13,342 bases of DNA from a bacterium (GTDB taxonomy: Bacteria; Bacillota_I; Bacilli_A; RF39; UBA660). The stretch is from contig JAQXHT010000052.1 of NCBI GenBank assembly GCA_029007415.1, positions 1 through 13,342 of the forward strand. The letters run 5' to 3'. The notes below the pieces were generated by a model. That model saw only the letters and a program-made list of their open reading frames with translations, was not told the origin of the DNA and ran no database searches. Below, in pieces: positions 6,952-13,279 of the stretch; positions within the stretch are counted from its first letter, which is position 1, and the number at the start of each line of letters is the position of its first letter. The translations under genes and the position numbers were made by a program.

Positions 6952-8760
6952 TCATTTCTGTTCTATTTTACTATATCCTAATAAACTCTTTTGCATTCTT
7001 AATAAATCTACTACAGTGATTAAACCATCTTTATCTAAATCACTAGCGATTAATTCAGCGTCTGTTAAGTTGTTATTCCCAAGTAGATATTTTTGAATTC
7101 TTAATAAGTCAATGATACTAGTTGTTCCATCACCATTATTATCACCATAAATAACGACTGTATATTCTTTTGTATCTTTAGAGTTAGAGATAGTAATTAC
7201 GTCATTTGTTGCTAAGGCATCATTTTTATTATTGCCATATTTATCTTTGACACTAACAACTGATAAGCCTTCATAGATTGTTTTTAACTTGTTTTCTAGA
7301 TTAGTTTTAGAAGTATTTACTTCTATTCCAGAAATGTAATTACTATTTAAGCGATAACTACTAGCAATGATAGCATCATCTATCTTAATTACTGGTACTT
7401 CTTCTGGAGGTGTTACTGGTTTATCATCATCAGTCTTAGGACTTTCACTTACTCCTGGCATGTTTTCATAAACTGGTATTAAAAATTCATAAGTTTTATC
7501 TAATAAGTCATTACTTTTATAACCTTTATAGATTGATAAAGCTTCACTAGCTGGAGCTTTAATATTAGACATATATTGATGGGTATAAGTAGAGTTTAAA
7601 GCTGAAGGACTAACATTAAATTTTTGGAAGTAAAGAGTATGTTGATTAGCATTTATATAACCATTAACGATATAAAGGGCACCACCGATGATGGCTTTTT
7701 CTTTACTATCCCAAGGGCGCATATAACTAGTAACACTAGCGTCATATCCTCCATTAGCCCAAATTAATCCTCTTATTACAGGACTTTGGTAAGTTCCATA
7801 AGCACCAATATTATAGAAGTTATAGATACCATTATATTCTTTATCATTTCCACAGTTATTAAGTATCGTCCAAGAATCACTATTACGATAGCGGTTAGCA
7901 CATTCATTATCTTTAGCAAAAGTAAACTTAGCACCATCAACGCCAGTTGAACCATTAGCACCTTTTTCTTGTCTTACACGACTAGCAAGATAAGTAGGAC
8001 TTGCTCCTGATTTATCAGCAGCTTTCATAAAGTAGTTTACATATTCATCATTATCCATAAAAGTGTTTTTTAAAATACTTTTTAAGGCATCTTTTGTTTG
8101 AATTTCTTTATTATATTGTAAGTTTTCAAACATAAAGACTCCTTCTTCTGTTAAGAAGTTTCTAGGGTCCATATAATAACCGACAGCACTAGAACTAGCT
8201 TGGTACCAACCTTTTTCTTTCACTGATTCGATATAGTTACCATAGTCGTCTTTCTTTCTTAAAGTCTCATCAGTTCCATTTACTAATGATATTTCCCCAA
8301 TCGTTTCATTAGCAATCGCATCATTATAATCTAGATTAGTCTTAGCAGCATTAAATATCCAGTTTGGATGTTTCTCATGAAGGCTTTTTAAGCCTGATAG
8401 ATAGCTTTCATTGAAACCTTTACTTAACATTTCTTTTTCAAAGTCGCCATCAGTATCAACTTCTACTTCTTCCTTTACTACTTGGTCACTTGAACAAATA
8501 TAACCAACAACATCTTGATAAGATACTTTATACCAAGCTGATTTACAACCGTATCCACTTTTATTATTTTTATCAAGCACTACTACTTTGCTAAGAGTTG
8601 GTAGGACTCCTTCATCACCAACAGAAGTAATTCTACTACCGCTTGGTTTATCTTTAAAGGCTTTAGGTGTGTTTAAAACGATATACTCTTTAGCGGAAAC
8701 AGTAGGCGTCATAAAAAATAATACTAGAATGAAAAGAGAAAATTTACCCCATCTTTTCAT
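6952..8760 (-). CDS. Secreted N-acetylglucosaminidase with SH3-like and dockerin domains
   Basis: A 602-residue peptidoglycan hydrolase predicted to cut GlcNAc-MurNAc bonds outside the cell. Signal peptide: 1-23 (cleavage after VSA). An SH3-like wall-binding domain covers 24-95, with Cys72 and Cys89. The glucosaminidase domain (about 108-400) has LHEKHPNWIF (127-136), ASRVRQEKGANGS (259-271, with Glu265 as likely catalytic acid) and YNFYNIGAY (313-321). An Asp/Pro/Glu linker (440-455) is followed by a small beta domain (458-537). The C-terminus is a type I-like dockerin (538-597). Its loops DNNGDGTTSIID (540-551) and DLDKDGLITVVD (574-585) are each followed by DLLR(I/M)QK..LLG. The start is the ATG at 8758-8760, because the in-frame GTG at 8767-8769 lies inside the AGGAGGTG Shine-Dalgarno site. 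It is the first gene of the operon. The dockerin implies docking to the cohesin-like protein of the next gene. Confidence 0.88.
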   Translation of the reverse strand: MKRWGKFSLFILVLFFMTPTVSAKEYIVLNTPKAFKDKPSGSRITSVGDEGVLPTLSKVVVLDKNNKSGYGCKSAWYKVSYQDVVGYICSSDQVVKEEVEVDTDGDFEKEMLSKGFNESYLSGLKSLHEKHPNWIFNAAKTNLDYNDAIANETIGEISLVNGTDETLRKKDDYGNYIESVKEKGWYQASSSAVGYYMDPRNFLTEEGVFMFENLQYNKEIQTKDALKSILKNTFMDNDEYVNYFMKAADKSGASPTYLASRVRQEKGANGSTGVDGAKFTFAKDNECANRYRNSDSWTILNNCGNDKEYNGIYNFYNIGAYGTYQSPVIRGLIWANGGYDASVTSYMRPWDSKEKAIIGGALYIVNGYINANQHTLYFQKFNVSPSALNSTYTHQYMSNIKAPASEALSIYKGYKSNDLLDKTYEFLIPVYENMPGVSESPKTDDDKPVTPPEEVPVIKIDDAIIASSYRLNSNYISGIEVNTSKTNLENKLKTIYEGLSVVSVKDKYGNNKNDALATNDVITISNSKDTKEYTVVIYGDNNGDGTTSIIDLLRIQKYLLGNNNLTDAELIASDLDKDGLITVVDLLRMQKSLLGYSKIEQK

Positions 8761-8766
8761 TAAAGA

Positions 8767-8774
8767 CACCTCCT
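8767..8774 (-). promoter_or_regulatory. AGGAGGTG ribosome binding site deciding the start of the glucosaminidase
   Basis: A strong Shine-Dalgarno site 6 bp before the ATG at 8758-8760. It contains the upstream in-frame GTG, ruling that codon out as the start. Confidence 0.8.
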
Positions 8775-8785
8775 CTAGTATCTTA

Positions 8786-8814
8786 ATTATATCATCAAAT
8801 GAATGATATTTGTC
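8786..8814 (-). promoter_or_regulatory. Extended -10 promoter of the envelope operon
   Basis: On the minus strand TATAAT (8786-8791) is preceded by TGA, giving the extended TGnTATAAT form. The -35 position (about 8809-8814) reads GACAAA, a poor match, so the promoter may depend on an activator. The start would be near 8780, giving a leader of about 20 nt before the ATG. Confidence 0.6.
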
Positions 8815-8835
8815 TTATTTGCTCATATTTTGTCT
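8806..8835. promoter_or_regulatory. Two TTTGTCT direct repeats, 20 bp apart, candidate activator sites
   Basis: ATATTTGTCT (8806-8815) and ATATTTTGTCT (8825-8835) share TTTGTCT at 8809-8815 and 8829-8835. They are exactly 20 bp apart, about two helical turns. The nearer copy occupies the weak -35 region of the envelope operon promoter. Confidence 0.5.
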
Positions 8836-8876
8836 GAAACTTTACACTAGATTTTACTGTTATTTAGGGTGGTTTG

Positions 8877-8905
8877 TTGAAAGTATTGAAAAAATTAGCT
8901 ATAAT
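8877..8905 (+). promoter_or_regulatory. Sigma-A type promoter of the LCP-PASTA gene
   Basis: TTGAAA (8877-8882), a 17-bp spacer and a perfect TATAAT (8900-8905). Transcription would start near 8912, just upstream of the TGGAGG site, so the leader is about 20 nt. Confidence 0.75.
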
Positions 8906-8918
8906 TATAGGGTATAAG

Positions 8919-8924
8919 TGGAGG
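8919..8924 (+). promoter_or_regulatory. TGGAGG ribosome binding site deciding the LCP start
   Basis: Located 8 bp before the ATG at 8933-8935. The in-frame GTG at 8918-8920 overlaps this site and is therefore not the start. Confidence 0.75.
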
Positions 8925-8932
8925 AAAAGTAT

Positions 8933-10981
8933 ATGGAAAATAATGAAAAAAAAGCCAAGAAAAAAAAGAAGAAAAAATATCGGCTTTGGTTACTTATTTT
9001 AACTTTAATAACTTTATTTGCGAACTTTTTTGCTATCTATGAAATCCTTTTATTAGGTCCAGTTGAAGAAGTTATCAGATATATTGTTATTGGGGTATTT
9101 TTATTAATTGATTTAACTTTCTTTTTAAAGATGAAAAAGAAACGAAAGAAGAAGGAAAACAAAGCAACGTTACTTACTTTCTTCTTAATACTTTATTTGT
9201 TACTTAGTTTATTTATCGGTGTTGTTATTATGTATTTATATGGCAAGCTTGAAAGTGTTAATAAAACTTATGTAACTTATTCCAGTAGTTTAGTTACTAT
9301 GGCGAATAGTAGTATAACTAGTATTGGAGGTATTAAGAATGCAAAGATTGGTCTACTTAATGATAAGACTTCTCCTGATGGTTATATTATTCCGAAGGCA
9401 ATTATTAAGGAGAATGATTTAGATAGTGCTAATACGATTAAGAAGTATGATGACTATAGTACGATGATTGCTGATTTATACGATGGTACTATTAATGCTA
9501 TCTTTATCACTACTGACTACCCTAGTCTGTTCCAAAGTATTGAAACTTATCAAAATATAGCAACAGATACTAAGATTATCTATACTAAAGAAAAGAAATT
9601 GTTAAAGAGTTCTACTAGTAAAAGAGAAACTGCTTCTACTGGTAAGAGTATTAGTGAACCGTTTACTATTTTGTTAATGGGGGTTGATTCAACTGATGAA
9701 GGGTTATCTAAGAATACGGTTGCAAATGGTGATTCTTTGATACTTATTACTTTCAATCCAAAGACTTTAAATGCGACGATGCTTAGTATTCCAAGAGATA
9801 GTTATGTTCCAATCTCTTGTTGGAGTGGTACTCCAGAAAATAAAATTACCCATGCAGCTGCCTATGGTACTGACTGTATGATGAGTACGATTGAAAATTA
9901 TTTTGATGTTAAGATTGATTATTATGCGAAGATTAACTTCCGTGGACTTGTGTCTTTAGTTAATACTTTAGGTGGAATTGATGTTGAAGTTCCACAAGAC
10001 TTATGTACTGATGATTCTAATCGTGAAGGTTATATTTGTATTAAACAAGGTTTACACCATTTAAATGGTGAGCAAGCTTTAGTTCTTGCTAGAAATAGAA
10101 AACAACTTGCTAATGGTGACTTGGACCGTGGTCTTAATCAACAGATTGTTATTCAAGGACTTATCAACAAAGTTAAAGATATGTCTAGTGTTAGTCAAGT
10201 AATGGGTGTTTTAGATGCTATTTCTAATAATCTAGATACTAACTTTACTACCAAACAAATTTTATCTTTCTATGATATTGCTAAAGATATTACTAATAAT
10301 GCCTTACAGAAAGATGATGCTGATTTACTCAATATTGAACAGTTATTCTTATCTGGTACTGGTCAAATGATTTATGATGAGCGAAGTAGACTTGTTCTTT
10401 GGGATTATATTCCTAACAAGGAAAGTAGAAAAGATATTATCAATGCAATGAAAGTTAATCTTGGAAAGAAAGACCCAACGATGGTTAAAGAGTTTTCCTT
10501 CTCTATTAATACACCTTATGAAAAGGTCGTAACTGGTACTGGTCCTTATAAAACTTCTTTTAAGTACACTCTTCTTCCTGATTTTACTGGGGACACGATG
10601 GCAACTGCTCAAGCTTGGGCAACTAAGAATGGCGTAAAAGTTACTTTTAAAGGTAATTCTGGTCATGTAATTGCACAAAGTTATCCAACTAATAAGCGTG
10701 TTGATTTAATTAGTGGTTCTGTTGTTCTTACTCTATCTGGTGGTAGTAGTGAGTCTTCTACCGTTACTGATAGTAAGTCAAATACGACTGTTAGAGATAA
10801 TACTACTAGTAATGGTGGTAGTACCATAAAAGATAATGATAAGAGTGATAATTCTACCGTACCAACTGTTCCTGATGATAGTAAAAGCGATGATAAGACT
10901 GATACTTCTAAGGATGATAATAAGAATACGGAAACTGACAGTAAGACGGAAGAAAAAGATAATAATCAACCTAGTGAATAG
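8933..10981 (+). CDS. LCP-family wall glycopolymer ligase with C-terminal PASTA-like domain
   Basis: 682 residues from the ATG at 8933. LCP (LytR-CpsA-Psr) enzymes transfer lipid-linked glycopolymers such as teichoic acids or capsule onto peptidoglycan. A Lys-rich head is followed by three membrane helices (about 17-41, 48-66 and 79-104) and a domain at about 133-222 resembling the solute-binding-like region of other long LCP proteins. The LCP domain (about 243-420) carries NGDSLILI (265-272), SIPRDSYV (285-292), LGGIDVEVP (346-354) and LNGEQALVLARNR....GDLDRG.NQQ (377-404), including the conserved Arg/Asp residues. At 547-603, LLPDFTGDTM...AQSYPTNKRV...GSVVLTLSGG matches a PASTA domain. Residues 604-682 are a Ser/Thr/Asp/Lys-rich disordered tail. 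Four cysteines (296, 315, 358, 369) lie in the extracellular LCP domain. It is a single gene with its own promoter and terminator, divergent from the envelope operon. Confidence 0.88.
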   Translation: MENNEKKAKKKKKKKYRLWLLILTLITLFANFFAIYEILLLGPVEEVIRYIVIGVFLLIDLTFFLKMKKKRKKKENKATLLTFFLILYLLLSLFIGVVIMYLYGKLESVNKTYVTYSSSLVTMANSSITSIGGIKNAKIGLLNDKTSPDGYIIPKAIIKENDLDSANTIKKYDDYSTMIADLYDGTINAIFITTDYPSLFQSIETYQNIATDTKIIYTKEKKLLKSSTSKRETASTGKSISEPFTILLMGVDSTDEGLSKNTVANGDSLILITFNPKTLNATMLSIPRDSYVPISCWSGTPENKITHAAAYGTDCMMSTIENYFDVKIDYYAKINFRGLVSLVNTLGGIDVEVPQDLCTDDSNREGYICIKQGLHHLNGEQALVLARNRKQLANGDLDRGLNQQIVIQGLINKVKDMSSVSQVMGVLDAISNNLDTNFTTKQILSFYDIAKDITNNALQKDDADLLNIEQLFLSGTGQMIYDERSRLVLWDYIPNKESRKDIINAMKVNLGKKDPTMVKEFSFSINTPYEKVVTGTGPYKTSFKYTLLPDFTGDTMATAQAWATKNGVKVTFKGNSGHVIAQSYPTNKRVDLISGSVVLTLSGGSSESSTVTDSKSNTTVRDNTTSNGGSTIKDNDKSDNSTVPTVPDDSKSDDKTDTSKDDNKNTETDSKTEEKDNNQPSE

Positions 10982-10998
10982 TTACTGATGAATTAGAG

Positions 10999-11041
10999 AA
11001 TCTATAAAGAGTACAAATGTTCTTTATAGATTTTTTCTTTT
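10999..11041 (+). terminator. Strong Rho-independent terminator of the LCP gene
   Basis: A perfect 12-bp stem (AATCTATAAAGA at 10999-11010 with TCTTTATAGATT at 11021-11032) and a 10-nt loop are followed by TTTTCTTTT. Confidence 0.9.
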
Positions 11042-11046
11042 ATTAA

Positions 11047-11055
11047 TGTTAGAAT
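11047..11055 (+). promoter_or_regulatory. Possible extended -10 promoter of the methyltransferase-like gene
   Basis: TG-T-TAGAAT gives an extended -10 just after the LCP terminator. No convincing -35 box lies 17 bp upstream, where the terminator stem is. Confidence 0.35.
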
Positions 11056-11080
11056 AGTCACTATTGAAAGAAGGGTTACA

Positions 11081-11899
11081 ATGCTCGATGATGATATAAA
11101 AATGGCTCAAGAAATAGTGAGTAGGAAGACAAATAATGTCACTTTTTCACCCTACCACAATAGTTCTTTTATCTATAGAACTACTAATGAAGAGATTAGC
11201 AAGTATCAGTTTTTACTTAATGGTAAGGATAAAGTTCTTTCTGTTATTGCTTCTGGTAATCAAATTTTAAATAGTATTTTTGCCGGTAGTTATGATGTTA
11301 CTGGTTTTGATATAAGTACTTTTCCAAAGTATTATTTGAATTTACAGATAGCAGGTTTAAAAGTTTTTTCTTTGGAAGAATTTGTGAAATTCTTTTATCA
11401 AGAGGTTGATGACTTAGATTATGATGATATGTATGATACTATTCGTCCTAGTTTAGATAAGGATACAAGATTATTTTGGGATAGTTTACTTAATTATTTT
11501 GATTATAGTGATTTAAGAGATTCTACTTTATTTTCTAGCGAACCTTTTTCTACTACTAAGGTCAAAAGGGAAAATATCTATCTTCAAAATAGTGCTAATT
11601 ATCAAAATCTACAGGAAAAGATTAGTAGTGTTAATATAACTTATTTGACAGGTGATATTTTTAAGCTTGCTGATAGTTTAGAAACTGGTTATGATCTAGT
11701 TAATCTTTCCTCTATTATGTATTACAATTCCAAGGATAGTTATAGGAGATTATTATCTACTCTACCCTTAAATAATAATGGAGAAATACTGACTTATCTT
11801 TATGATACGAATGTCTTTCAGAAACTAAATTTACCAAATACTGAAGTTTATAAATTTGAAGATAGTAAGTCTGGAATAATGATTTATAAAAAGCGATAA
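11081..11899 (+). CDS. Rossmann-fold methyltransferase-like protein (DUF3419/BtaA-like)
   Basis: A 272-residue soluble protein. VLSVIASGNQ (52-61) matches the glycine-bearing SAM-binding motif I, with the acidic end of strand 2 in VTGFDIS (73-79). YLTGDIF (188-194) and YDLVNLSSIMYY (204-215) look like the later core strands. The order of motif I, a short FDIS strand and then a YYLNLQIAGL helix resembles DUF3419 proteins. That family includes BtaA, which moves the 3-amino-3-carboxypropyl group of SAM to diacylglycerol, but this protein is shorter than typical BtaA and its substrate is unknown. The start ATG has GAAGGG at 11070-11075, 5 bp away. It stands alone between terminators and converges on the Rpn locus. 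The general fold is moderately sure; the specific family is tentative. Confidence 0.65.
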   Translation: MLDDDIKMAQEIVSRKTNNVTFSPYHNSSFIYRTTNEEISKYQFLLNGKDKVLSVIASGNQILNSIFAGSYDVTGFDISTFPKYYLNLQIAGLKVFSLEEFVKFFYQEVDDLDYDDMYDTIRPSLDKDTRLFWDSLLNYFDYSDLRDSTLFSSEPFSTTKVKRENIYLQNSANYQNLQEKISSVNITYLTGDIFKLADSLETGYDLVNLSSIMYYNSKDSYRRLLSTLPLNNNGEILTYLYDTNVFQKLNLPNTEVYKFEDSKSGIMIYKKR

Positions 11900-11923
11900 G
11901 ATTTTAATTGACTCTTATCACTT
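11891..11923. terminator. Bidirectional terminator between convergent genes
   Basis: GATAAGA (11895-11901) pairs with TCTTATC (11913-11919). Beyond one mismatch, AAG and CTT extend the stem. The plus strand continues with CTTTTACTT, the minus strand with CTTTTTAT. It serves the methyltransferase-like gene and the short Rpn C-terminal gene. Confidence 0.65.
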
Positions 11924-12170
11924 TTACTTCTTTGATTGGTATACCAGTCATTCTAGAAATTTCTTCTTGACTTATTCCATTACCTAACATCGTACTAATT
12001 ATAGAAGTCTGTTTTTCTACGTTTCCTTGCTCAAGTCCACGCTCAATTCCAGCTTTAAATGATACACTTCTAATACCATTTTCGATTCTTTCTCGCTCCA
12101 TGTCAGCATCATAAAGTCCAATAGTATTAATATCAAGAGAAGCTTCTTTTATTCTTCCTACTGCTTCCAT
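11904..12170 (-). CDS. Stand-alone C-terminal copy of the neighbouring Rpn-family protein (88 aa)
   Basis: 88 residues starting MEAVGRIKEASLDINTIGLY. They match the last 83 residues of the full-length Rpn-family protein next door almost residue for residue in the first half, with 5 extra residues in total. The ATG (12168-12170) is preceded by AAAGGAG (12182-12188) at 11 bp, a little long but usable. A TATAAT (12267-12272, minus strand) could serve as a -10. The same frame stays open upstream to about 12275, where homology to the neighbour also ends, so this is a duplicated 3' fragment. The nuclease core is absent. The C-terminus keeps the helix-turn-helix-like ISQEEISRMTGIPIKEVKVI. It may be a gene remnant, or a functional short form acting like the intragenic C-terminal proteins reported to restrain E. 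coli Rpn nucleases. It could have been placed as either CDS or pseudogene. Confidence 0.5.
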   Translation of the reverse strand: MEAVGRIKEASLDINTIGLYDADMERERIENGIRSVSFKAGIERGLEQGNVEKQTSIISTMLGNGISQEEISRMTGIPIKEVKVIRVN

Positions 12171-12276
12171 TAAGTCATTATCTCCTTTCCCTAATTTTTC
12201 TAAATCACTAATCTTATCACCTTTCAGTATAAGTAACGCTTTTTCAAGCTTACTTAACCTAGCTCTATTATAGTAT
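11921..12276. repeat. Copy 1 of a duplicated Rpn 3' segment
   Basis: Matches 12372-12715 in the same orientation. It is 12 bp longer owing to one in-frame insertion. 12103-12219 is identical to 12542-12658 (117 bp). The left part is clearly more divergent. Confidence 0.85.
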
Positions 12277-12342
12277 TATTTTATTCATTTTTATTAATAT
12301 TTAATAAAGTTTTAGTTTTTCTCGTTATAATTTTATGCAATA

Positions 12343-12370
12343 GAAAAAGGATAAAACCTAGAGTTTTATC
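12343..12370 (-). terminator. Rho-independent terminator of the full-length Rpn gene
   Basis: GATAAAAC (12350-12357) and GTTTTATC (12363-12370) form an 8-bp stem with a 5-nt loop spanning the TAG stop codon. On the minus strand it is followed by CTTTTTC. It separates the full-length gene from the short copy, so the short gene would need its own promoter or read-through. Confidence 0.7.
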
Positions 12371-13251
12371 GCTTTTACTTCTTTTATCGGTATACCAGTC
12401 ATTCTAGTAACTTCTTCCTGACTCATTCCGTTATTAAGCATTGCACTAATTATAGAAATTCTTTCTTTTGTGCTTCCTTGCTCAATTCCTGCTTTAAATG
12501 ATACACTTCTAATACCATTTTCAATTCTTTCTCGCTCTAAATCAGCATCATAAAGTCCAATAGTATTAATATCAAGAGAAGCTTCTTTTATTCTTCCTAC
12601 TGCTTCCATTAAGTCATTATCTCCTTTCCCTAATTTTTCTAAATCACTAATCTTATCAACTTTCAGTATAAGTAACGCTTTTTCAAGTTTACTTAATCTA
12701 GCTCCATTATAATATTTCTTAGCTAGTTTTGGAAGACTGATATGATATTTTTTAACTTTTTCCGTTTCAATTTGTTTACTTTTTTTATCAGTATAAACAA
12801 ATTCTAATGCTGAATCATTACCTTTAAAATAAGTAAAATTATTTAGATTAATCTGTAAAAACGAATAAAGTGTACTGTAATCATTACCAGAGTTTAAACT
12901 TTCTCCTTCAATCTTTCCTAGATAAGCATCATTACGCACGAATAACCATTCATAATACTTGCCATTCATTTCGATATTAACTAATAACTTATCAATACCA
13001 ACAATAAAATCAGAGATTTTTCTTTTTTCCTTAGCATTACTCAGATTAAGTTCATTATTCTTAATCACTAATTTACGTTTAATTTCTTCTTTTGATACAC
13101 TTGTAAATTCACTAATTAGAAAAGAAAGATAATTAGGACAAGAAGTCATCACTATCTTAAAGACAGAGTCTTGTGTAGCTGGTATAACCTTGTGTTCTAT
13201 TAAGAGTTTTTCTTTTAATTTTAAAACTCTATCATTATCTAAGTTTACAAT
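12358..13251 (-). CDS. Rpn-family PD-(D/E)XK nuclease / putative transposase, probable ATT start
   Basis: Rpn proteins are DNA nucleases of the PDDEXK_2 group, linked to recA-independent recombination and, in E. coli, to toxicity and phage defence. Read from ATT (13249-13251) the product is 297 residues. It includes the family N-terminus IPATQDSVFKIVM (23-35), which would be lost from the next start codons, GTG 13150-13152 and the ATG beside it; these have no Shine-Dalgarno site. The nuclease core has ISD (Asp81) and VNIEMN (Glu94), close to the usual D...E-x-Q. The long middle part ends in KLEKALLILKVDKISDLEKLGKGDNDLM. The C-terminal domain (215-297) ends with a helix-turn-helix-like MSQEEVTRMTGIPIKEVKAI. 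AAGGAGGTGAG (13257-13267) lies 9 bp from the ATT, counted from AGGAGG. A rare-codon start or a start-codon mutation are both possible. Confidence 0.75.
   Translation of the reverse strand: MVNLDNDRVLKLKEKLLIEHKVIPATQDSVFKIVMTSCPNYLSFLISEFTSVSKEEIKRKLVIKNNELNLSNAKEKRKISDFIVGIDKLLVNIEMNGKYYEWLFVRNDAYLGKIEGESLNSGNDYSTLYSFLQINLNNFTYFKGNDSALEFVYTDKKSKQIETEKVKKYHISLPKLAKKYYNGARLSKLEKALLILKVDKISDLEKLGKGDNDLMEAVGRIKEASLDINTIGLYDADLERERIENGIRSVSFKAGIEQGSTKERISIISAMLNNGMSQEEVTRMTGIPIKEVKAIKL
12372..12715. repeat. Copy 2 of the duplicated Rpn 3' segment
   Basis: The 3' part of the full-length Rpn gene, direct-repeat partner of 11921-12276. The offset is 439 bp on the right-hand part and 451 bp on the left-hand part. 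Confidence 0.85.
12607..12627 (-). promoter_or_regulatory. Candidate intragenic ribosome binding site and start in the Rpn gene
   Basis: AAAGGAG (12621-12627) lies 11 bp before an in-frame ATG (12607-12609, Met215), which would yield an 83-residue C-terminal protein. An out-of-frame ATG-ACT-TAA sits between them, and its stop overlaps the ATG as TAATG. The identical arrangement occurs in the short copy at 12168-12188. Confidence 0.4.
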
Positions 13252-13255
13252 ATTT

Positions 13256-13276
13256 TCTCACCTCCTTTCGGTGAGA
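13256..13276 (-). promoter_or_regulatory. Hairpin enclosing the Rpn Shine-Dalgarno site
   Basis: TCTCACC and GGTGAGA (plus-strand 13256-13262 and 13270-13276) form a perfect 7-bp stem with a 7-nt loop. In the minus-strand transcript half of AAGGAGGTGAG lies in the stem and half in the loop, so folding should limit ribosome access. Confidence 0.6.
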
Positions 13277-13279
13277 CCT

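Noticed and set aside
3962..8760. Cellulosome or polysaccharide-utilisation locus because of the cohesin and dockerin domains
   Set aside because: No carbohydrate-binding modules, scaffoldin repeats or plant-polysaccharide hydrolases. The dockerin is on a peptidoglycan hydrolase and there is only one cohesin-like domain.
8588..8806. Plus-strand open frame opposite the glucosaminidase N-terminus
   Set aside because: Shadow of the strong minus-strand gene. It would run through that gene's promoter and has no family features. Other short antisense frames were dropped for the same reason.
8770..8932. Riboswitch or structured leader between the divergent operons
   Set aside because: Both predicted leaders are only about 20 nt long, and no conserved aptamer-like structure was seen.
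11921..12715. Insertion sequence or composite element around the Rpn genes
   Set aside because: The copies are direct, not inverted, and are confined to a gene's 3' end. No terminal inverted repeats or target duplications were found at their borders.
13150..13152. GTG (or the adjoining ATG) as the Rpn start
   Set aside because: No Shine-Dalgarno site upstream, and it would remove the conserved DSVFK segment, which remains in frame up to the ATT near a strong ribosome binding site.
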